Shown here: positions 1-11,800 of the stretch, piece after piece
Layout of the letters: every line of letters begins with the position of its first letter
How positions within the stretch are numbered: position 1 is the first letter of the stretch
Source: Zerene cesonia
Lineage: Eukaryota > Arthropoda > Insecta > Lepidoptera > Pieridae
Assembly (NCBI RefSeq): GCF_012273895.1
Contig: NC_052109.1
Coordinates: 5,470,432-5,534,431, forward strand
DNA length: 64,000 nt
Direction of reading: 5' to 3'
The notes under the pieces: generated by a model
Seen by the model: only the letters and a program-made list of their open reading frames with translations
Told to the model about the DNA's origin: nothing
Databases searched by the model: none
Translations under genes and position numbers: made by a program

Positions 1-3000
1 TTTAAAATATTCAATTAAATTACATACTGTAAAGGGCTATATTATTTTATTTGAATTGTAAAATTTATTAAAGGTACTTAATTAGATAAGGAATAACGCT
101 GTATTGCTTAAAATCGCATCGTAAGTAAGGTAAAGTTTCTCGTAAAAAATTGGTTATTGTGGGTTATCCCTAAGAGATAAACATATACCATCGCAGACTT
201 TTTATAGACCTTTTTAAAGTGTACAATATAAAAGAACATTATTTTGATCTACCACGTATAGTTCAGCCAGAGTTTCCAATGAAAGCGCCAAAAAATGTTC
301 TTTTTTCGACTTCACAGTAGAAATCTTGAAATTAATAGTGGTTTTCTAATATATTAAGCATGTTATTATACTTTAAAACCTTCCTCTTGAATCACTCTAT
401 CTAATAAAAAAACCGCATCAAGATCCGTTGTGTAGTTTCCAAGATCTAAGAAAACATACAGACAGACGCGAAAAGCGACTTTGCTTTATACTATGTAAGG
501 ATGGCATAATTATCTGTGCCAATTTATTGGTATTCACATGATAATTAAAATATCATTACAACGCCCTACTTATATTAAAAATGGAGGTATTGCAGAGGAA
601 TTGTTTATATCGATTTAGAAATTAATCTTACTGATAAATTATTGATTTAATATAAAGGTAGAATGTCCTTTGAGGGAATGGGTTATAGTATCGTTTACTT
701 TTTTGTGAAGGAACACTGCAAAAATCTGATTTCTTTTCAACGTCTATATTAAAAACAAAGAAAGTTTTGTATAAAATTTGTCATAAATATTTAACGTTTC
801 GAACCCAGTAACGTCAATTCGGCAGCTCACGCATTACCACCAAATCCATAAGCTACAAAACAATCTAATGTAAACTTTTATTGAAATGTATCTAAATAAA
901 ACTTCCTTAGTTTTATAATGTTTAATTTACTTTATACAGAGCGCAATGCACATGCTATACTCGTTTTGTGTTGTCGAGTTCATTTTCAAATATTTATAAA
1001 GTTCGTACGTCCGTCGCATTTCCCGAGTGTCCTGGACAGATTTTATTTGTCAGAATTCGCAGTCCAATATTTCGCCTTGTAAAAAGCAGAAAACTAAATG
1101 ACTATACTGAAACAAATTACGCGATCTCTCCGTTCGCAGCTTTTGATGTATATCTCCGCGCCCGGGGTGTAACGTGAAAACTTTTCGCATTTCAGATTTT
1201 TCTCATCAATTCAAAGTGCACGAAATTCTCATGCAATTTACGAGTCACGATACACAAGTGCCGAAAGCAGCCCGTGACACTTTTTCGATCAAGTACACCG
1301 TTGTTGTACACTTGTTTTGCATGCTGCCATTTTCGTTGAAGCGGGATTCATTATCAACATTCACTCTTATTATCTCTAACTTTTTCTTTCTTACACCTTC
1401 TTGTTTGAAGTATAATTTTCAATTATTTCAATAATTTAGTTAAAAGTATAAAATACATAGGTATTTGGAGATACATATTTTTACATTTTAAAAAATACCA
1501 CTTTCGTTATTGGTCCTTATAAATGGATGCATAATTCATTTTAAGGGCTAAAGAAGTAAGGTAGTTATACAGTCAATGCCATGAAAATGCATATATTTAA
1601 ATATTAAATTACTAACAGAAAGTTGTACAGTATGCATTTGTAATTAAACTCTCACAAAACGAAAAAATAAGCGTTACTTTTGTCTACAGGCTAATATGAG
1701 ACTTTTTCTTATAAAAATATTCTTCCAACATGGTGTATAAAATTCATCTCAATTTTAAATAACAGACTGTACACATTCATACCAAGAGGGACTGTATATT
1801 TTAAAGTTCATAATACTAGTTTTTCTTTCATAAAAATTCTTCACTTTGGCTTTCAGAAGCCACAGTTTATTATAGAAAATATGTAGTAACTAGAATGTAA
1901 CATTAACGGAGACACGCGTAATATGTGGACTTACGTCGTTGCAAGTGTTTAATTAAAACAAAGTTGTACGAAAATCTCAGAGCATATTTCAAAGAACTTA
2001 GTGGGGTTAAGTTGACGCAATGCGGTGTGAAGATGATTTTTTTTCATGGAACAAAAGTCCTATTGACAACGAAGTCATCAGTTTGAGAAGTTATTTATTT
2101 CACATGTAAATTTCTTCCGTTGATATCCACGATTATTTTTAATTAAATTCGAAGTCACTAAAATACTCCTAGCGTGAATAATACTGTATGTATTAACTAG
2201 ACAAAGAAAACATTCCAAAGATACAATTTTTTTCTTGAAATTGAATAAGCACAGCATACCGCAAGTAAGATCTGTTGTAATTGGAAGTGAATAATAATAG
2301 TCTTAACTATTTTTAAAAGCGACAGACTGTCACGGTGACTGAAAACTCGTGTTAGTAATTATGAAATTTTTGTACTCATTTGCATAGCTTTGATATGAGC
2401 TATTTGCCTTTCTTTCGTCCATTTCAACCTTAGCGATTTACATTAAGACTGTTTAAAATATTGTCCAAGGCTATTAATCTACACAGACATAATAGCTTGG
2501 AACATACTTACTGAAAATGGAATGGAGTTTTAATAAAAAAAATAATGGTCATGAAGCCTTAATTTTATACCATATCATTTGTTTTTGTTGGTTTAGCGAT
2601 ATTTACCTACATTCGAAATAGTTAGATATATTATGCGCGTATCATATAGTACCGCCGTCCTATGTTTGCGTCATTAGAAAATTACTTTTCATCAGTAACA
2701 TTTTTTTTTTTTAAACATATGCTGTTATAAAATTAGATTGGGTCATGTGTTTATATTATCTAGATAAATTTAAATTTCTATTAAACATTTATTTTGATAA
2801 TAAAGCAATAAGAAGTGCATAAACAATAATTTGAATGATGATTTTCTTTTGCAAATTGAATCGTTGCATTAAAAATTCTTTACTTTAAATACCATTGTAT
2901 TTCGATTAAAAAATCCTACTTTACACAATTCTGTCCATACTTTAAAAGTATCTAAGGGAAGTTAAACATAAAAAAATTATATTTGGCTGTAGTCATTTAA

Positions 3001-3517
3001 ACTTTTTAATCAATGTGTTATATATAAAAAGGCAAAGAATTTGATTTTCAAAGGTGCTCTCATATAACATACCTAGGACCTCTTCAATCGTACCAAATAG
3101 TAACGATGTTGTCAAAATACAATTATTAATAGTTTTCAGTAGATATCTGATTGATTAATTAGGAACACGCGTTGTTTTGCCAAGTTCTACATTTTATAGT
3201 GACAGCTACGGATGACAAAATTGATTTCTATCGATCGTAAATTGTTATATTGACAGTAGACCTACTAATAAACCCCGCGTTCAGAACAAAACAATCGAGT
3301 TGGCCTTTGACTGTGGTGCAGAATGTGAACTTGTACAGCATTAGTATTATTGATTTAATTTAAACAAGAAAAATAATTCATTCAGAAAATATTTATTTAT
3401 ACATATTACATAAAAACAGTATTCGGGTAAAGATGCAATAGCATAAAATCATTAATGTCCCTCCAAACTGTACAGCTTCTAAATTCGTTGTAATTACTAT
3501 TTTTTTAACCAAAACAC
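1..3517. other. Unique AT-rich DNA, no gene seen
   Basis: I see no recognisable repeat, RNA gene or convincing exon here. Two short open frames at 968-1177 and 1174-1434 start at TTG and GTG and resemble no family I know. The 960-1330 stretch is a little richer in GC and CpG than its surroundings and ends near an acceptor-like 'TTTTCGCATTTCAG' at about 1183-1196. That could be a conserved non-coding block, but the sequence alone does not show it. A second acceptor-like site, 'TTTTGTCTACAG', ends near 1689 and has no matching donor nearby. Confidence 0.5.
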
Positions 3518-3523
3518 AAAAAA
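3518..3523 (-). terminator. RNA polymerase III oligo-T terminator of the tRNA-Phe gene
   Basis: The six A residues on the plus strand read as TTTTTT on the minus strand, immediately after the tRNA discriminator base. An uninterrupted run of four or more T just past the mature 3' end is the usual Pol III stop signal. Its presence supports an active tRNA gene over a tRNA-derived SINE. Confidence 0.85.
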
Positions 3524-3596
3524 TGCCGAAACCCGGGATTGAACCGGGGACCTTTAGATCTTCAGTCTAACGCTCTCCCAACTGAGCTATTTCGGC
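3524..3596 (-). tRNA. tRNA-Phe (anticodon GAA)
   Basis: On the minus strand this reads as a complete 73-nt cloverleaf. The acceptor arm GCCGAAA pairs with TTTCGGC and is followed by discriminator A. U8 and A9 are present, and the D arm contains GCTC...GAGC with the TTGGG loop. The anticodon stem TTAGA/TCTAA encloses loop CTGAAGA, giving anticodon GAA at 3563-3561. The T arm is CCCGG/CCGGG with loop TTCAATC. All stems are perfectly paired, the internal A and B box promoters are intact, there is no intron, CCA is not encoded, and an oligo-T terminator follows. It decodes UUU and UUC as phenylalanine. It stands alone in unique DNA, with no SINE body or second tRNA beside it, so I read it as a functional single-copy locus. 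Confidence 0.97.
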
Positions 3597-4844
3597 TTCA
3601 ACCAATATTTTGAATTTGTAATTCAATACATTTTTGTTGTAGTGTAAGACGTATGATAAGAAAAAGCAGTAATAAATCTTCTGGGTCTACACAACCAAAA
3701 AGCAAAAGCGCTAGTAAATCAGAATCATCAATAGATGGTATAAGCTTATGTCAAGTAACGTTAACGTTAAATTCGAATATGTTAAATAATTTGAAATTTT
3801 GCTAGTAGTTCAGTAAAATTAGTTACAAAATAAGAGGGAAGTTACAAAAATATACATCCAACTGAAAAACAAATTGACAAAATTGCTCAAAATATAATAA
3901 AAAATAAAAAATACAATTTCCCTATCAATTCAGACCTCAAAAAACGAAATCAGTTGAGATCGAAGCTTAAAGAAATTGTTTTTTGCGATTTAAAACGAAA
4001 CTGTAAGATATACCATAGAATCACTCAAGACCAAAATTGTAGTTCATAAAATTATCTGTGGCTAATAAGTGTTGCTGAGGAAAAATATAAGACTTTATTT
4101 ATGAAATTTAATTTTGATTTGAAGTGATTATATAATAAAACTAGCCGTTTCACTAAAAATCAATGTGCCGTCGATCTTTCCGTTAATCGAATCCTGAAAC
4201 GAATCAGTTACCTAAAAAAAAACAAGCAAAGGGTTTATTATTAAAATATTTAATAAATAGTTATTAACGTCATGGCCACATTGGCTTTATAGACACAAAC
4301 TATGCCATGTCTGCGAAGCCTCAGTTATACCTCTCCGTTTCCGCCATCGCCTCTCACAGCCAGATGGCTATTTCTTACGTCCAAAGGTTTTGAAGGGATT
4401 CGCCGGGAAACATGACATAAGCATTTTTAGCAATGCTGTATTTTTCAAAGGGGAGATCATTATAGTACGCAGTCAAGTATTCCGACTGAACCAGTAACAA
4501 AATAAAATAAAAAAATAACGAAAATTAGCACCAGCGAAAGAATTTTAGAGAAAAATCCGGTAAAATTTGAGTTTTTTAGTATTTTTCCGTAAAGTCAAAA
4601 GCACAGTGACTCTTGGTCGTAATTTATATCAGGAGAGTTCGACATAGTTTGACACGTAGCTGATTTATGGCTGAAATAGCGCTGCGTAGACGGTATGCAA
4701 ATTTTTCACTAAGCCCTATTTTTCTATCCTTTGGGTTAGTTTAAAAAACTTTTAACAAACATAAAAAATTGAAAGCGAAGGAATAAAGTTGAACGAATTT
4801 TACACGTACTAAGTAATCAGTATCTACTAGCTTAAATCCATAAG

Positions 4845-4884
4845 CCATCCATCCATTCATCCATCCATCGATCCATCCATCCAT
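4845..4884. repeat. (CCAT)n microsatellite
   Basis: About ten units of CCAT, interrupted by one ATTCAT and one ATCG unit. Further scattered CATCC units follow up to about 4960, which suggests an older and longer tract that has decayed. Confidence 0.85.
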
Positions 4885-5000
4885 GGTTTCACCCATCATT
4901 TCACCCAGTTCTGATCACTAGTTTTTTATCGAACATACATCCATGATCTATCCATCCCTATACTTTGGTATACTTGTTTAAGTATTTCTGCTACTTATTT

Positions 5001-5026
5001 TAATCGACTTATTTACTTAGGTAAGT
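5001..5026 (+). promoter_or_regulatory. Possible recursive-splicing ratchet site
   Basis: The sequence ATTTACTTAG|GTAAGTTA joins a 3' splice site directly to a perfect GTAAGT donor, with zero exon length, at 5020|5021. Upstream lies a TAAT branch-point-like motif (5000-5003) and a moderately pyrimidine-rich tract broken by A residues. Zero-length exons of this form mark recursive splicing in long insect introns. The pyrimidine tract is weaker than at the 53.6-kb site, so chance is a real alternative. Confidence 0.25.
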
Positions 5027-5506
5027 TAATAAGATGTAAAAAACGTGTTACATATACACCCCTAGATAGTTTACAAAAAAGTCGCTGGGTTGGGGAATAT
5101 ATTGGCCTGGAGAAAATCTCCTTATAATATTGTTAAAATACTTTATTTTAATTTTCTTTTACAAACGAACATAATAATAATGCGTACGTAATACTTCGTG
5201 TGGTTAATTAAGTACAGATCAGTCTCTAGGGAAAAGTACGGTTTCCGTGGCTCGGATATTAGATTATGAATTTTGATAAAATATCCCATAGGTTAACCTT
5301 AACTCAATGTTTTTTGATAATTTATTTCTTTCTGTATTCTCCAAAAATAAGCAGAAAGAGAAATGAGTAAAACAGTATTCCTATGGCTATAATATTATAC
5401 ACAAAAATACATTAATAGAAAATATTCCAGATTTGGTTTCAATTACCGGCAGCTGTATGATTAGACTTCCAAATTTATTTATAACTTAATTCGTATTATT
5501 ACTAAG

Positions 5507-5541
5507 TTACTAGCCTATATTAACACAATATAGGCTAGTAA
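5507..5541. repeat. Perfect 15-bp inverted repeat (hairpin)
   Basis: The arms TTACTAGCCTATATT (5507-5521) and AATATAGGCTAGTAA (5527-5541) are exact reverse complements separated by the 5-nt loop AACAC. No flanking duplication or element body is evident. It could be a small fold-back or the product of template switching. At about 15 bp it is too short for a typical microRNA precursor. Confidence 0.85.
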
Positions 5542-7108
5542 TGTAGATTCTATAGTCTGTTATACTGAAATTGTTATATACATTTTGCATATTGGTATCA
5601 TTAAACATTTTCCATTGGCTCATTCGTTCATGGTATAATTGACATTTATCGACAAATAACAGGGTCACGAATAAGTATGGAGTCATGAATATAGCTTGCA
5701 CATGTGCATCCATTAAAATTTTCAAGAAATAAGCGTGACATCGAAAAAACACACTACTTTTTGTTCTTATTTTGCCGTTTTTAAACAAAACACGTTTGTC
5801 AAATAGCAAATGAAATCCGCATCCAAGCCAATCTAGATATCGATAAATTCTTTAACATATTTCAGAAATAAGGACAGAACAAGAATTTCGCGTTACGGCG
5901 AGAAATTACTGGCGCTTTCCAATCAACGTCAAATAAATCAGTAATCTTTTCATAAAAAATTACGTCCGAGCAAATTCTCTAAATACAAATTATGAAGGAA
6001 AGAGCTCGGGGTGGGTACGAAAATATAACAATGGACTCGAGAGAATTTAAGGGGAGATCTTGCCCCAGTTTCCTCGTGCGCCTTCACCGTCGCCTAATGA
6101 CTCTATGGTTGAGAAAAGTTGGAAATATTAAAATGAGCGAGCACTTGTTTCGTACGTAAAACAGTTATTCCTCAAGCTTCACGCCTCCGACCCCGTCCTG
6201 TCTTCAACAATTCCTCTTTATAACTGGCCTTTGACCGGAATATGATTTTGTAATAATGCTGTTTATAATATATAAGATTTTTAAGAGCATTTAAAGATAA
6301 TTGAAAAATTATGATGATGTTGTAAATTTAACCAGCGTTCTATTTCTTTCACTTCCACCTTTCGACGTAATCAGTGAAAGAAACAAAATAGGAATGCGAT
6401 AAATCATTGATTCAAAAGTTCATAAATGCTACCCTCAGTGTAGGTATCTGTTTTTTGTTTTAAAATTTATTTGAATATCAGGATTAAATATAATTTGATT
6501 CATTATTCATATGTAATTTATTATTGGAGTTTCATGTAAAGTAGTATATCATAAGATCACTTTTAACTTACTAAATATATTTGATTTTGTTGAATAAAAT
6601 CAGCTCAGACAAAACTTCTTGACGCATATTAATGTGTTCTATCGTGCAAAGTGTGAATAATAATTATGTTATAATACGCGTTAGCAATTCGTGCGATAAT
6701 AGTGTTGTATTAGGGGAACATTTGTAGCAATGCGGACGTAATTAATAGGTAGATATCTACGTATGCAATTTGGCACACGACCGAAAGACATTGAAATGAA
6801 CATTTCAAATGCATTCAAGAAAGCTAATCCTGCTTTTGTCGCGTTATTGTCAAAGTATGTGAAATTTTACAAGGAAAAAGTGGTTGTTTCAAAAAAACAA
6901 AAATTTGTTATCGGATATAATCAATAAATATAATAAATATCGGACTCGTGACACAAAGGGTTTCTTACAAATATGACAAAGAGCAACTACTAACAAAAAA
7001 CTGTCATCAATCCCATTTATAACTCGTCTATCGTTGTTTACCATATTACATATATTTTTTACAAGTTGTTGTTATGGCGGCAACAAAAGTAAGTCATCTT
7101 TCAAAACT

Positions 7109-7243
7109 GTCTAACTATCACGGTTTATACGATATACTCTGCCCGGCAATATACGGACGGGCAGACAGACAGAAAGACAGACGGACAGCGAAGTATTAAT
7201 AATAGGGTCTCGTTATCTTTTTGAATATGGAACCCTAAAAAAC
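7109..7243 (+). repeat. Lepidopteran GACA-core interspersed repeat
   Basis: The order of landmarks is 'AACTATCACGGTTTATACGA', a (GACA)n-rich core at about 7160-7190, 'GCGAAGTATTAATAATAGGG' and a 3' end 'GGAACCCTAAAAA'. This arrangement matches an abundant interspersed repeat that I recall from many moth and butterfly genomes. No coding capacity and no clear target duplication are visible. A related copy lies on the minus strand at 16352-16488. Confidence 0.6.
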
Positions 7244-7833
7244 AATATTTTAAGCATGTAGTTAAATAAAACAAAAAAAATATTAAAAAAATAAAGTAAA
7301 GAAAAGCAAATAACCAATTATTACAAGCAAATTAGCTTTCTCGTTGATTTATGAACTTTTGATGAATTTATTGACTACAATCATAAAGGAGAGTAAAAAC
7401 TCCTAGTGAAGAGCTCGCCTCCAAATATTTAATGACTTAGAAAATTTGATCCCGCGTAACTTTATCGGAAACTCGAATAGCCATTACCTACTTGATCTTC
7501 ATAATTTGCTTTTAACATCGGAAAATTATCTAGTACTCGCTGACGGGCATACTTCATGTAAGTCGCTGTTTATGGAACATAAATTGGTTCGTAGATTCTC
7601 ATTGATTAATCATGTATTTGTAATTATAAAGCCTAGAATCATAATTTTAAAGTAAAGGTTATGAATAATTATTGCTTATGCAAACGTAACTGGAACGAAA
7701 AGTTTACTCTACTTCAGAGAAACGTACCTATGTAATATTAATTTGTTTATTTCATTTCAAGTAATTATATGATCAAATGAGTGAAAAGGAGGGTAATTAT
7801 TTTAAAAACTGATAAAAATTATTGGTATGTAGT
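7244..7833. other. Unique AT-rich spacer
   Basis: Nothing recognisable is present. A 69-codon open frame at 7446-7655 resembles no family I know and lacks convincing start context or splice sites. I treat it as chance. Confidence 0.4.
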
Positions 7834-8050
7834 ACGTACGTACGTACGTATGTACGCTTAAAACGGTGAAGGAAAACATCGTGAGGAAACCGGCATGTCC
7901 AAGAATCAAAAGTTCGACGACATGTGACATCTGCCAACCCGCACTTGGCCAGCGTGGTGGATTATGGCCTGAACCCTCATAGGAGGCCTGTGTCCCAGCA
8001 GTGGGAACATATATGGGCTGATGATGATGATGACGTACGTACGTACGTAT
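7834..8050 (+). repeat. 18-bp (ACGT)n direct repeats flanking a SINE-like insertion
   Basis: The identical 18-mer ACGTACGTACGTACGTAT occurs at 7834-7851 and again at 8033-8050, directly bounding the SINE-like element between them. This is what target-site duplication of an (ACGT)n tract by a LINE-type endonuclease would leave. Because the tract is itself a microsatellite, part of the identity could instead come from repeat-length change. Confidence 0.7.
7852..8032 (+). mobile_element. SINE-like / LINE 3'-tail insertion ('CAGCAGTGG...GATGATGATGA' family)
   Basis: The landmarks in order are GAAGGAAAACATCGTGAGGA, CATGTCCAAGAATCAAAAGT, ATCTGCCAACCCGCACTTGG, GGCCTGTGTCCCAGCAGTGG and a terminal (GAT)n tail. 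This is a very common lepidopteran retroposed sequence that I recognise as the 3' tail of a non-LTR element or a SINE that borrows it. There is no coding capacity. It is flanked by an exact 18-bp direct repeat. A second, more diverged copy lies at 34905-35066 in the same orientation. The exact family name cannot be fixed without a library search. Confidence 0.75.
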
Positions 8051-8604
8051 CACTAATACGCTTTTTGTATCGTAAAAAAAACGAATGAGGAAATTTAATT
8101 TGAAAGTTTTATAAATTCACCAAAACAACCCTTAAACATGTAACATATAGCATGTTACCTGTAACATTTGCGAGGTCCGCGATTTATATGAAACAAGTTC
8201 AATTTGAAAAAAGTGTAGCGTTTGCCATTCAAAAGTGTCAGGATAAAATTAATGAAGCAGGATTTATTGTTTGTATTAATTCGTATTGCGCATAGCGTCG
8301 CAGCAGTCACCGTGAATCAGTGCGGGTTGAGATGATTTATCTTGTTTCTCGAAGATGCCTGTGCCATCCGCAGAAATGATAAACGTTTGCAAGCCTCGAT
8401 CGTTCTACTTATTGTTTATGATAAATAATGTATGCTAAGCAATTGTGAAACTTTGTCGCATTCTATGGACACTGAGTCTATATTTATAAATATTACATTT
8501 CCCTTAATTTTGTTGCTTGATAGATATATTACAATAATTATTATTATATTAAAATATTTTCAAATTAGATTTGAACATCCATCCATATTGACTTCTGAGA
8601 AATA
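8051..8604. other. Unique spacer between two repeats
   Basis: No gene or repeat is visible. 8280-8400 is locally richer in GC and CpG but has no long open frame. It could be a conserved block. Confidence 0.35.
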
Positions 8605-8810
8605 CTAGCTTTCCGCTCACGGCAAAAAACAGACAGTCCCGGGACTTTCCCCGTACGGTTTTCGTCCCCGTGGGATATCGGGGATAAAAACTATCCTATA
8701 CACTTTTTCGGCTCTCACCATATATTTATATAAAATAATGTACAGTAGTTTAGACGTGAAGAACAGGAAGGCAGACAGACAGAGTTACTTTCGCTTTTAT
8801 AATTAATATA
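8605..8810 (-). mobile_element. Non-autonomous Helitron-like element, second subfamily, degraded
   Basis: Read on the minus strand, it begins near 8810 with 'AATTATAAAAGCGAAAGTAA', passes through a GTCTGTCTGCC core and 'TTCACGTCTAAACTACTGTA', and ends in GCCGTGAGCGGAAAGCTAG followed by T. The CTAG at 8605-8608 lies next to a short GC hairpin, the Helitron 3' hallmark. The 5' start is analogous to the AT-rich start of the copies at 29.7 kb, but the middle differs, so this is a different subfamily. There is no coding capacity. Confidence 0.65.
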
Positions 8811-11800
8811 TATGTTATTAAAACATACTTCTATATTCTCGTACATAACATACATCTATATAAAAGTAATGTGAATCTTTATTTTTATCCAGCTCTAATC
8901 TCGTTCTCCATTATTCGCAGAAACAAAATGTACAAAGTAAACATAACGTATTGGTACATGCATTAAAATATTGTGTATTTTATAAGCAAAGCTTACTTCG
9001 CTGAAATAAAAGCTCCGACTGTAATTCTTTTGTTAAAAAAACGATTGTTGTATCCATTAGCACAGTAAAATCGGTGAACTGAAAGCGTGGTATCGACGCG
9101 AATGATTTATTTAAAACCAGGATAATACAGGGCATTAGCCAAACCGCATCACGTACACACAGGATTTAGTAAAAAGAGATATACGCCATTATTGTGCGGA
9201 AAGATTTATTAGTTAATGCAAGCAGATGGCGTTATACACGACTTTTTGCGTGCTCCACCGATGTTTGGAGACGTCCCAGCTGCACTTTCTGGTTATGCTT
9301 ACTCTGAGTGGGTTTTTGTGCCGTAAGAATACGTAGATAGACACATTTATATACTATCAAGATTAGCACTCAATTTAGTTAGTATTTTGGAATCTGTTTT
9401 TTTATTACATTGAATTAGAGTTATATTCCATGAAGGACTTTAGTATTATAAGAATATTTTAATTGGGGATTAAACTTTAATGATTTATCTATGAACCCGT
9501 AGGAAATGTGCGCAATATGAAACAACAATGTAAGAAAATAAGACAAAAACATATTGTGTACTTTTTTAACGATAAAGTCTGTCATTTACTGTTCCTTTAA
9601 AATTGTACCGGTGAAATAAGCATCTCTGATTGCACTCTGGTCACGTGCCGCGGTTTATATAAGCCACGCAAACTTAGAATATAAAATTTAATTCAACGGT
9701 GACATTCACCGCAATGGTCGAGATTTATAATTTATAAAAATGTCCTACGTGCCGTTGGCAGCTTTCGTAGAGACATATATAACTTTGGAAAACTTAAAAG
9801 TACCTATACCTCTTTATTGACCTTTATTTATAGAGCACAGTTATAGATATTATTCATTTGATGCCCAATTTTACATTATATACACATTAATGCATTCATA
9901 CCACGCAAGAATTGTTTTTAGTATAATTTTATGCTAACTAGAAATAAATAGTTACTACGAGCCTTTGTGAATTCGAAATAGAAAATATTTAGGATGTTAT
10001 TCGATATATTCGTTAACTATAAAAGTTGCAAATTATGCTACGTTTGTAGCGAGGCATTGTAAGACCACTATGAAGTCGAAAGGTGCGGGGTAGGCAGTCA
10101 GCATCTCCACCAAATTGGATCCAAACTCACTCGTGCATAACGCTCCGTTCTCCTTCCTTTCAGCGTGTATATTCGCTACCTTTTATTATATCCTCGTATG
10201 AAACATTCTCGATCGTTGATACCATTTCAATTCTATTTGTGCCGGCAATTAGAAATCATCAGTGTTTATTGATTTGTGAGTTGTTTAGTCTACTTTTATA
10301 ATTAGTAGAGTTTTATTAGGTACAGCGGATTGATGTTTGATCGTGCGTAAGTATAAATCGTTCACTGTGTTTGTTGTTTTCCTTAAGCTTTGACACGATT
10401 AGCAACAAATTTCATTACAAATGCAATTATAGCGGTATTTGAATTTTAAATCCAACAAGGTGGAATGGTTTGCATCACGTACAAAAAGAAAATATTTAGT
10501 ATCGTAACATCAGTTTTCTGTCCTAAAATACCGCATTGTTTACGCGTTCTTGTATTATGTATACGTATTTTAAAATACGAACGATAGAAGGTCTTGGAGA
10601 TCTCTGCAGGTTTATTGACATAAATCCTATTATTGGTTATCTTATGTTTGCAACTAAAACTGTTTTTGAATTAGAATGCTTGAATTGTTTGTCTAAGGAA
10701 AAAATCTTTCTAAAAAGGCTTTTTTTTTTGTTTGCAATAATCATACACAGAAATCGGGTAATTCTATAATTAAAACTGTTTTTAATCCACGACATAATTA
10801 ACAGATTTAGACTTAAATCACGTAACAAGTAACGACTATAAATAATAATCTAGATTAAGTATGTTCTATGATCTAACGCAGTTGCCAATGTTTATCCATC
10901 CTTACAATTTTCAGTACGATTAAAGGAACAAAAACTACGCATTCGATTAAAACAAATCGTAAGTGAGTGTAACATCAATATAATATAAAAAATATCGACT
11001 AACCTATTTGAAAATGAAGGGATTCTGGAAAAGTAAGTCGTTTATTGTTGTGGCAAGATGTGCAACGTCGTAGATCAGTCGAATCTAGTCCACCCTTCGT
11101 GAAATTATTGCACGCTCGCCGAAAATAGGTCAATTGCCTCCCCATTGTGCGAATGGGAGGTGTATATTCGAGGTGTTGAGCCAAAAAAGGATGCAAGATT
11201 CATTTAGGTGACGTCACGTTCCCGGCTTTTGTTTTGGTTCCAATACTAAAATGAAAAATGTAATGCTTTGATTTTTACTGCCTTTTGTAATTTGATTTTT
11301 AGCGTCGCGATAAAAGGAGTGTCGGGACCAACTGTTTACCATATCTATCAGAGCTATAGAATTATGAAGCCAATAATAAATAAGGAATTAATTCTTATCA
11401 ATGCCACGTACAGTGTACATGCATGGTATTGTCATGTTGTAGCGTTTGGGTGCAGAATCGCTAACAGATACTAGCACATTTTAATCGGTTCCATTTGTTG
11501 GTTGTACCCGAGTGTTAAACATTTAGAAATCTTAAGGGAGTTGGGAGGATTTATTCGTTATATTATTTATCCCGACGTTTCGAATACATTACAGTGACTG
11601 TCGTCGCAGACTCTCTGTGATCAATCGCTTTTAACATCCTTCATAAAGTATGTACCTAATTCTACGCCAATAATATTCCTGTTAACAATTATATAACTCA
11701 GTGAAAACAAATGTCAAGCGAATTTCATTACAGTAATGAGAAACTTACATGTAAATATTGTGTAAATCTGTAATTCATATATATTCTTAATTATATTTTA

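Larger units (their letters stand above)
3597..7107. other. Unique AT-rich DNA with small local structures
   Basis: No coding gene is visible. The open frame on the minus strand at 5510-5809 overlaps a hairpin and looks like chance. The stretch holds a (CCAT)n microsatellite, a ratchet-like splice site and a perfect 15-bp hairpin, each listed separately. 5990-6240 is less AT-rich than the rest and has no repeat similarity that I recognise. It is a plausible conserved non-coding block. Confidence 0.45.

Noticed and set aside
968..1434. Two consecutive short open frames on the plus strand
   Set aside because: Both start at non-ATG codons and have no recognised domain, no convincing splice structure and no codon bias visible by eye.
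4200..4235. Minus-strand ratchet-like site TTTTTTTTTAG|GTAACT
   Set aside because: The pyrimidine tract is simply a T run and the donor GTAACT is weak. It is on the opposite strand from the better-supported signals.
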